From an uncultured Bacteroidota bacterium (GTDB taxonomy: Bacteria; Bacteroidota; Bacteroidia; Chitinophagales; Chitinophagaceae): a stretch of DNA of 10,519 nt. How positions within the stretch are numbered: position 1 is the stretch's first letter; each line of letters begins with the position of its first letter. The DNA lies in the NCBI GenBank assembly GCA_946479615.1, contig CAMLGR010000157.1:1-10519 (forward strand), read 5' to 3'. This document shows, piece after piece, positions 6,334 through 10,519 of this stretch. A program made the position numbers and the translations under genes. The notes beneath the pieces are model-generated. The model searched no databases, had not been told where the DNA came from, and was given only the letters and a program-made list of their open reading frames with translations.

Positions 6334-7197
6334 TTAAATGAATATTCCATCAGCTAATTGCAGGCTGTGTTGTAATGCCTGCTTATTTAATGCGGGTAAC
6401 ATTCCTTCCTGGTCAAAATAACCGATCATCAGTTCTGTATTCATATTTCCTACGAGTTCGTCATCGGCCATCGGGCAACCACCAATACCTTTCAATGCAC
6501 CATCAAACCGTTTGCATCCGGCCCTGGTAGCCGCATCGAGTTTTTCTTTCCAGTTGGCAGGCGTGGAATGCAGGTGAACACCGATCTCCGTTCCCGGCAA
6601 TGATTCTACCAGGTAACTCGTTATATCATAGACCTGTCCGGGAGTTGCGATACCCACGGTATCTGCCAGTGATACAATGCCGATATCCATTTCCACCATT
6701 TTATTCACCCATTCAAAAACGATTTCTTCGGAATAAGGATCGCCATAGGGATTACCAAATCCCATGGAAATATAAATAACCAGTTGCTTACCGCTCTTGA
6801 TACAAAGATTTTGTATCTCCTCCACTCTTTCCAGTGATCCGGCTATCGATGAATTGGTGTTACGTTGTTGAAACGTCTCTGAAACAGAAAAAGGAAAACC
6901 GAGGTAAGTTATTTCATCAAACACACTGGCTTCTTCTGCTCCCCTGGTATTGGCAACGATCGCGAGTAATTTTGAACCGCCTGGTTGCAGTTGCAGACCT
7001 TTCAGTACTTCAACTGTATCGGCCATTTGCGGGATCGCTTTGGGTGATACAAAACTTCCAAAATCTATTGTATCAAATCCAACCTGCAAAAGTGAATTGA
7101 TATATGCCGTTTTCTGCGAAGCGGGAATCTGTTTCTTCCAGCCCTGCATCGCATCACGGGGACATTCGATCAATTTTACCGGGGATATATTTTCCAT
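6334..7197 (-). CDS. Hydroxymethylglutaryl-CoA lyase family protein
   Basis: HMG-CoA lyase cleaves HMG-CoA to acetyl-CoA and acetoacetate with a divalent metal, the last step of leucine breakdown. The 287-residue product is a TIM-barrel of normal size. It keeps the residues expected for activity: R14 and D15 in ECPRDAMQG, SFVSPKAIPQMAD (48-60), the metal-binding HLH at 208-210, the loop cysteine C241 in GIGGCPMADDELVGN, and N251. Departures from the usual pattern are PRDAMQ instead of PRDGLQ, and IDFGSF where human HMGL has a glutamate at the aspartate position. The enzyme may therefore act on HMG-CoA or a related acyl-CoA. mvaB/hmgL-like naming is withheld for that reason. Downstream of rlmB by 75 bp and upstream of the GSCFA gene by 36 bp; no leucine-catabolism neighbours are present. 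A TATTTTTG box precedes it. Confidence 0.88.
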   Translation of the reverse strand: MENISPVKLIECPRDAMQGWKKQIPASQKTAYINSLLQVGFDTIDFGSFVSPKAIPQMADTVEVLKGLQLQPGGSKLLAIVANTRGAEEASVFDEITYLGFPFSVSETFQQRNTNSSIAGSLERVEEIQNLCIKSGKQLVIYISMGFGNPYGDPYSEEIVFEWVNKMVEMDIGIVSLADTVGIATPGQVYDITSYLVESLPGTEIGVHLHSTPANWKEKLDAATRAGCKRFDGALKGIGGCPMADDELVGNMNTELMIGYFDQEGMLPALNKQALQHSLQLADGIFI

Positions 7198-7213
7198 TAC
7201 AAGGATTATGTGT

Positions 7214-7221
7214 CAAAAATA
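7214..7221 (-). promoter_or_regulatory. TAnnTTTG -7 box upstream of the HMG-CoA lyase gene
   Basis: TATTTTTG on the minus strand matches the Bacteroidetes -7 consensus fully and lies 16 nt before the ATG at 7197, leaving a leader of about 12 nt. No convincing TTTG at -33 was found. It may be a secondary promoter inside the rlmB-to-GSCFA gene run. Confidence 0.35.
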
Positions 7222-7272
7222 AGAACACTAAAGTAAAGGAATAGTTGACAGCCAATGGGTCGGCGTTTGCCC

Positions 7273-8034
7273 TTACATCCGTTGCTTCATTGCCTCGTAG
7301 AGGATAATTCCGGTTGCGACAGACACATTCAGGCTTTCAAAATCACCCGCCATGGGAATCCTGATCTTTTCATCGCATATTTTCAATAACGCAGGATAAA
7401 TTCCTTTTTCTTCGCTACCCATGACAATCGCGCAGGGTTCTTTGAAACTGCAGTCGAATACATTGGTGGCGGCTTCCATTTCACTGGCGAAGACCTGAAT
7501 GCCATTCAGGTGCAGTTCATCTACGGCTTTCATGAGACTATTCACACGGCATACCGGAATTTTCTCCAATGCTCCGGCCGATGTAAGGATCGCATCTTCG
7601 TTGAGTGCGCCCACTCCTTTGTCAGGAATGATGATCGCATGCACACCACAGCAATAAGCAGTTCGTGCAATGCCACCGATATTGCGGATATCTGTAATGC
7701 CATCCAGTATCAGGAAAAGCGGTGTCTCACCTTTTTCTACCACGAACGAGATCATTTCCTGCAAGTCATGGTATTGCACTTTGGCGATCATCGCTACACA
7801 ACCTTCATGATTAGTGACATTGAAATTATCGAGTTTGGCCACAGGTACATAACTGATAGGGATGGTATACTGGCTGGCCAGTTTCCTGATCTCATCGATG
7901 TCCTTACCGGCTGCTTTGGTATCAAGATAGATCTTGTCCAGTTGTTTGCCGGTACGCATCGCATCGGTTACAGCCTGCCGGCCAATCACCAGGGTATTCT
8001 TTTTAGGGCGATGTTGCTGTCTGAAATTTTTCAC
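7273..8034 (-). CDS. rlmB: 23S rRNA (guanosine-2251-2'-O)-methyltransferase, TrmH/SpoU family
   Basis: A SAM-dependent ribose 2'-O-methyltransferase; the best-known relative, RlmB, modifies G2251 in the 23S rRNA P-loop. The 253-residue product has the two-domain RlmB layout. The N-terminal RNA-binding domain (about 14-90) begins VIGRQAVTDAM and contains NHEGCVAMI. The SPOUT knot domain shows all three SpoU motifs: DGITDIRNIGGIARTA (111-126, with N118 and R124), IVMGSEEKGI (203-212) and IPMAGDFESLNVSVATGI (225-242, with N236). The specific target (G2251 versus a related RNA site) is inferred from the N-terminal domain and overall length. The NUDIX gene ends 71 bp upstream and the HMG-CoA lyase gene starts 75 bp downstream, all on the minus strand. 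The A-rich upstream gap has no full-match promoter box. Confidence 0.9.
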   Translation of the reverse strand: MKNFRQQHRPKKNTLVIGRQAVTDAMRTGKQLDKIYLDTKAAGKDIDEIRKLASQYTIPISYVPVAKLDNFNVTNHEGCVAMIAKVQYHDLQEMISFVVEKGETPLFLILDGITDIRNIGGIARTAYCCGVHAIIIPDKGVGALNEDAILTSAGALEKIPVCRVNSLMKAVDELHLNGIQVFASEMEAATNVFDCSFKEPCAIVMGSEEKGIYPALLKICDEKIRIPMAGDFESLNVSVATGIILYEAMKQRM

Positions 8035-8105
8035 GATGCAAAGAAAAGAAATTAAAATTCAAAAGGTAAAAATCAAAAGACCAGGTCTGTTTGGAGCTTT
8101 CGATT

Positions 8106-8666
8106 TTACCGGAGATCCCCTTCAAGGATCATAAGCTTAACTTTCTGAAGAGCCGCCACCGTCATCACATCTGTAATGTCTCCTTTTTGCAGTAATTGCC
8201 AGGCTTCTTCGAAAGGTATCTTCCTGACGATTAATTGTTCTGTCTCTTCCGGTTCGGGATTATGTTGTTCCAGTTGGCGGGCGAGATAGATGAGCGAATA
8301 TTCATCCGAAACAGAATTCGAAAGATGAAGTTTCAGTAACAATGTCCATTCCTGTGCAACCAGTCCTGTTTCTTCGAGTAACTCCCGCCTGGCTGATTGC
8401 AAGGGATCTTTATCATGTGGTCCTCCGCCTTCGGGCAATTCCCAACTGTATTGATTGACGGGGAAACGGTATTGTCCCACCAGCCAGGTATTCATATCCT
8501 CATCCAGCACCATGATACCGATGGCTATGTTTTTGAAATGAACTTTCCCATAAATGCCCTTGCCGCCACCGGGATTGATCACATCGAATTCAGTGACCTG
8601 TATCCAGTTATTATCGTACACTTCTTTTTGAGAGATGATCTTCCAGGGGTTTTGCTGATCTTCCAT
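8106..8666 (-). CDS. NUDIX hydrolase, ADP-ribose pyrophosphatase-like
   Basis: Nudix enzymes hydrolyse nucleoside diphosphates linked to another moiety. The architecture here resembles ADP-ribose/ADP-sugar pyrophosphatases: an N-terminal strand domain (about 8-45), then WLVGQYRFPV and WELPEGGGP leading into the Nudix box at residues 80-102. The box reads G-x5-K-x7-RELLEETGL, so the catalytic and metal-binding core R94, E95, E98, E99 and G101 is intact. The first glutamate of the canonical G-x5-E is lysine K86 (codon AAA). The 186-residue length is normal. Substrate cannot be set from sequence; ADP-ribose, ADP-sugars or GDP-mannose are candidates. It is the first gene of the minus-strand run leading to rlmB. 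The ATG at 8666 lies only 36 bp from the second CACATAG palindrome, so any full promoter must overlap or abut that repeat. Confidence 0.92.
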   Translation of the reverse strand: MEDQQNPWKIISQKEVYDNNWIQVTEFDVINPGGGKGIYGKVHFKNIAIGIMVLDEDMNTWLVGQYRFPVNQYSWELPEGGGPHDKDPLQSARRELLEETGLVAQEWTLLLKLHLSNSVSDEYSLIYLARQLEQHNPEPEETEQLIVRKIPFEEAWQLLQKGDITDVMTVAALQKVKLMILEGDLR

Positions 8667-8670
8667 ATTG

Positions 8671-8678
8671 TAAAAATA
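8671..8678 (-). promoter_or_regulatory. Weak -7-like box directly before the NUDIX gene
   Basis: TATTTTTA on the minus strand (one base off TAnnTTTG) ends 4 nt before the ATG at 8666, the same arrangement as before miaE and, as TATTTTTG, before galM. No TTTG at the expected -33 distance was found. Confidence 0.3.
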
Positions 8679-8702
8679 AACAACTAACTCTGGTTTGCAG
8701 CC

Positions 8703-8823
8703 CTATGTGAAACCTATGTCCCTATGTGCCTATGTGGTGAACCTACGCCAATCGGCTATATTACTATAACAGTATTGCGTAATCTTTACCACATAGGCAC
8801 ATAGGGACATAGGTTTCACATAG
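8703..8823. repeat. CACATAG-unit palindrome 2 (36-bp perfect stem)
   Basis: Positions 8703-8738 and 8788-8823 are perfect reverse complements over 36 bp, with a 49-nt loop. The left arm is four CTATGTG-like units (starting at 8703, 8714, 8722 and 8730) ending in GGT. The right arm starts ACC and runs CACATAG, GCACATAG, GGACATAG and GTTTCACATAG. A degenerate unit (CTATGTCC, 8714-8721) is mirrored exactly by GGACATAG in the other arm. The unit order matches palindrome 1, but the GGT/ACC end faces the loop here and the base there. It lies between the NUDIX start and the metK terminator. Confidence 0.9.
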
Positions 8824-8830
8824 ATATTAC

Positions 8831-8868
8831 TTAATAAAAAAGGGCTTCTGAATTAACAGAAGCCCTTT
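8831..8868 (-). terminator. Intrinsic terminator of metK
   Basis: A 12-bp perfect stem (8839-8850 with 8857-8868, core AGGGCTTCTG) closes a 6-nt AATTAA loop. In the metK direction it is followed by a T-run (six T at 8836-8841, three of them within the stem) and then ATTAA. It begins 16 bp after the metK stop codon. This is the clearest intrinsic terminator in the window and acts on the minus strand only; the other side lacks a T-tail. Confidence 0.88.
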
Positions 8869-8884
8869 CAATACCTGCAGGAAT

Positions 8885-10141
8885 TTATTTTATTCCGAAT
8901 GCTTTTTTAACCTGTGATACATAATCCAGTTTTTCCCAGGTAAACAATTCTACTTTCTTTTTGATGGTCTTGCCATCAGGAGAAGAGAATGATTTTTCCA
9001 CGATCTCTGGTTTACGGCCCATGTGACCATACGCTGCTGTTTCGCTGTAGATAGGATTACGCAGTTTCAGTCTTTGTTCTATGAAGTAAGGGCGCATATC
9101 AAAAATGCCCTGTACGATCTCACCGATCTGGCCATCGCTCATTTTTACATGCGAAGTGCCGAATGTTTTTACGTTGATGCTGGTAGGTTGTGCCACACCG
9201 ATCGCATAGGAAACCTGAACCAGTATTTCATCAGCTACACCGGCTGCTACCAGGTTCTTCGCGATATGACGTGTTGCATAAGCCGCACTGCGGTCAACCT
9301 TGGAAGGATCTTTACCGCTGAAGGCGCCACCACCGTGTGCACCTTTACCACCGTAAGTATCTACAATGATCTTCCTGCCGGTAAGACCTGTATCGCCATG
9401 TGGTCCGCCGATCACGAATTTACCGGTTGGGTTGATGTGATATTTAATATTGTTGTTGAACAGCTTTGCATATTTTTTATACTTCGCCTTTACACGCGGG
9501 ATCAGGATATTGATAACATCCTTCTTGATCTTGTCCAGCATTTTTCTATCATCCTTATCGAAATCATCGTGCTGTGTGGAAATGACGATCGCATCGATAC
9601 GAACGGGCTGGTTATTATCATCATACTCCAGGGTTACCTGGCTTTTTGCATCAGGACGGAGGTATTTGATTTGCTTATTTTCTCTTCTCAATACAGCCAG
9701 TTCAAGTAACAGCTTATGTGCCAGGTCGAGTGCCAGCGGCATATAATCGTCTGTTTCGTTGGTTGCATAACCAAACATCATTCCCTGGTCACCGGCACCT
9801 TGTTCTTCTTTCTTGGTACGGTCAACACCCTGGTTGATATCGGCTGATTGTTCGTGAATAGCAGATAATACACCGCAGGAGCTGGCTTCGAACATATATT
9901 CGCTCTTGGTATAACCAATCTTGCGGATCACGGCACGGGCTATTTCCTGTACATCCAGGTATGCTTTAGATTTTACTTCACCGGCTAATACTACCTGGCC
10001 AGTGGTCACCAATGTTTCGCAGGCAACTTTGGATTGAGCATCAAATGCGAGAAAGTTATCGATCAGCGCATCGGAAATCTGGTCAGCCACTTTATCAGGA
10101 TGGCCTTCAGAAACACTTTCTGAGGTGAACAGGTAGGGCAT
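8885..10141 (-). CDS. metK: S-adenosylmethionine synthetase (methionine adenosyltransferase)
   Basis: MetK makes S-adenosylmethionine, phosphate and diphosphate from methionine and ATP, and supplies all SAM-dependent methyltransferases such as RlmB encoded nearby. The N-terminus [15 protein letters not shown] contains the ATP/metal motif with H14 and D16. [12 protein letters not shown] (115-126) is signature 1, and [19 protein letters not shown] (270-288) is signature 2 with the phosphate-binding loop. SYAIGVAQP follows at 311-319. At 418 residues it is about 35 longer than the E. coli enzyme. The extra length appears to lie in lysine-rich stretches around 186-235 and near the C-terminus (about 383-398), as in other Bacteroidota MetK proteins. 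It is a single-gene unit: a -7 box lies about 120 bp upstream and a strong terminator directly downstream. Confidence 0.98.
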   Translation of the reverse strand: MPYLFTSESVSEGHPDKVADQISDALIDNFLAFDAQSKVACETLVTTGQVVLAGEVKSKAYLDVQEIARAVIRKIGYTKSEYMFEASSCGVLSAIHEQSADINQGVDRTKKEEQGAGDQGMMFGYATNETDDYMPLALDLAHKLLLELAVLRRENKQIKYLRPDAKSQVTLEYDDNNQPVRIDAIVISTQHDDFDKDDRKMLDKIKKDVINILIPRVKAKYKKYAKLFNNNIKYHINPTGKFVIGGPHGDTGLTGRKIIVDTYGGKGAHGGGAFSGKDPSKVDRSAAYATRHIAKNLVAAGVADEILVQVSYAIGVAQPTSINVKTFGTSHVKMSDGQIGEIVQGIFDMRPYFIEQRLKLRNPIYSETAAYGHMGRKPEIVEKSFSSPDGKTIKKKVELFTWEKLDYVSQVKKAFGIK

Positions 10142-10174
10142 ATTATTTATTTAAATTTTGGGTTTACGTATTTT

Positions 10175-10244
10175 GTCAATAGTGAATGATGAATAGTGAA
10201 TTGTCGATAGCCCATAAGAAACACAGCCATTACTCACAATTGAC
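10175..10244 (-). repeat. Direct and inverted short repeats in the metK leader
   Basis: AATAGTGAAT occurs twice at a 14-bp period (10178-10187 and 10192-10201). GTCAATAGTGA (10175-10185) pairs with TCACAATTGAC (10234-10244) over 11 positions with one mismatch, enclosing 48 nt. Both fall inside the predicted metK 5' leader. It could be a folded regulatory leader or a dispersed short repeat. It does not show the conserved core of SAM-I or SAM-II riboswitches as far as I can tell by eye. Confidence 0.45.
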
Positions 10245-10261
10245 CACGCACAAATCGGGTG

Positions 10262-10269
10262 CAAAGATA
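10262..10269 (-). promoter_or_regulatory. TAnnTTTG -7 box for metK
   Basis: TATCTTTG on the minus strand fully matches the Bacteroidetes -7 consensus. A GTTG lies upstream with a 15-nt spacer, shorter than the usual 19, so the -33 element is doubtful. The predicted start near 10256-10258 gives a leader of about 115 nt, long compared with the other genes here. Confidence 0.5.
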
Positions 10270-10301
10270 ACAACCCAATACATTCAACATAATGCTTTCC
10301 A

Positions 10302-10519
10302 CTAAATTTTAGAGTAAACGATCCGCAGGCGCATTTTCTGTGTAGGATGATTGCCCCCTCCCAGCCTGACCCTGCCTTTAACAGGAGCATTATTGACCGT
10401 CACAAGTATTGCTGAACTTTCTGAAGTCGGCGTTGGCCGGTATTGATTGGTGACAAAGAAAGGCGAATACAGGCGCAGATCATAAACAGGTTCTTTGCCA
10501 TTCACAATGTTCTGCACAT
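10302..10519 (-). CDS. Unrecognised protein, C-terminal fragment (5' end outside window)
   Basis: The minus strand is open from the window edge to a TAG at 10302, giving 72 complete codons. No convincing start lies inside the window (only a GTG at 10517), so this is read as the C-terminal end of a longer protein. Visible features are EPVYDLRLYSPFFVTNQYRP, then a serine/threonine-rich stretch, then ILVTVNNAPVKGRVRLGGG and a basic end, MRLRIVYSKI. Alternating hydrophobic residues suggest beta-strands, as in secreted or surface beta-sandwich domains. I do not recognise the family. Base composition resembles its neighbours, and the metK promoter box begins 33 bp past its stop. Confidence 0.6.
   Translation of the reverse strand, partial: VQNIVNGKEPVYDLRLYSPFFVTNQYRPTPTSESSAILVTVNNAPVKGRVRLGGGNHPTQKMRLRIVYSKI

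Noticed and set aside
7510..8055. 181-codon open frame on the plus strand
   Set aside because: Antisense to rlmB, which carries all three SpoU motifs; rich in Cys/His/Ile as expected of an antisense shadow.
8035..8105. Promoter for rlmB (TTTTG-N19-TAATTTCT)
   Set aside because: The spacing is right but the -7 box lacks the final TTTG pattern in an A/T-rich gap; too weak to list.
8703..8823. CRISPR array
   Set aside because: The CACATAG units are 7-8 nt and separated by 1-4 nt, in inverted halves, with no spacer-length unique sequences and no cas genes.
9023..9709. 228-codon open frame on the plus strand
   Set aside because: It lies wholly antisense to metK, whose protein is unmistakable; the translation has no recognisable motifs and reflects codon bias of the real gene.
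10142..10258. SAM riboswitch in the metK leader
   Set aside because: By eye there is no SAM-I kink-turn layout or SAM-II pseudoknot core; only simple repeats are visible.
10151..10390. 79-codon minus-strand frame upstream of metK
   Set aside because: It crosses the metK leader, promoter box and leader repeats, and overlaps the edge fragment in another frame; its sequence looks like translated intergenic DNA.

Overview
The window reads as an ordinary chromosomal housekeeping segment of a Bacteroidota bacterium, most likely in or near the Chitinophagaceae. This rests on protein flavour and promoter style; no database was searched. A near-perfect Bacteroidetes-type promoter (TTTG-N19-TAnnTTTG) sits before rpsO, and TAnnTTTG-like boxes precede several other genes. 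Start codons generally lack Shine-Dalgarno sequences, a GSCFA-domain protein is present, and MetK is longer than the E. coli form. No transposase, phage gene, CRISPR array or tRNA/rRNA gene was seen.

Left part (1-2240): the rpsO-pnp pair lies on the minus strand. rpsO has its own promoter, and two adjacent hairpins separate it from pnp, whose last third lies beyond the window's left edge. A palindromic, REP/MITE-like patch (2100-2211) separates rpsO from the divergent miaE.

Middle part (2240-5290): miaE (tRNA hydroxylase, plus strand) converges on galK (minus strand). galK and galM are divergent with only 23 bp between their likely start codons. Together they interconvert galactose anomers and phosphorylate galactose, the first two steps of the Leloir pathway. 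galT and galE are not here. galM ends at a large perfect inverted repeat built from CACATAG units.

Right part (5290-8670): four minus-strand genes run NUDIX hydrolase, rlmB (23S rRNA 2'-O-methyltransferase), an HMG-CoA lyase family protein and a GSCFA protein. They are separated by 36-75 bp and may be partly co-transcribed.

Far right (8670-10519): a second CACATAG inverted repeat with its arms in the opposite order lies next to a clear intrinsic terminator serving metK. metK has a leader of about 110 nt carrying direct and inverted repeats. The C-terminal 72 codons of an unrecognised minus-strand protein enter at the right edge.

The most notable non-coding signal is the pair of CACATAG palindromes. 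Each has arms that are perfect complements (32 and 36 bp), yet the two elements differ from one another in sequence and have inverted arm order. No undescribed multi-gene system is evident; the genes themselves are conventional.
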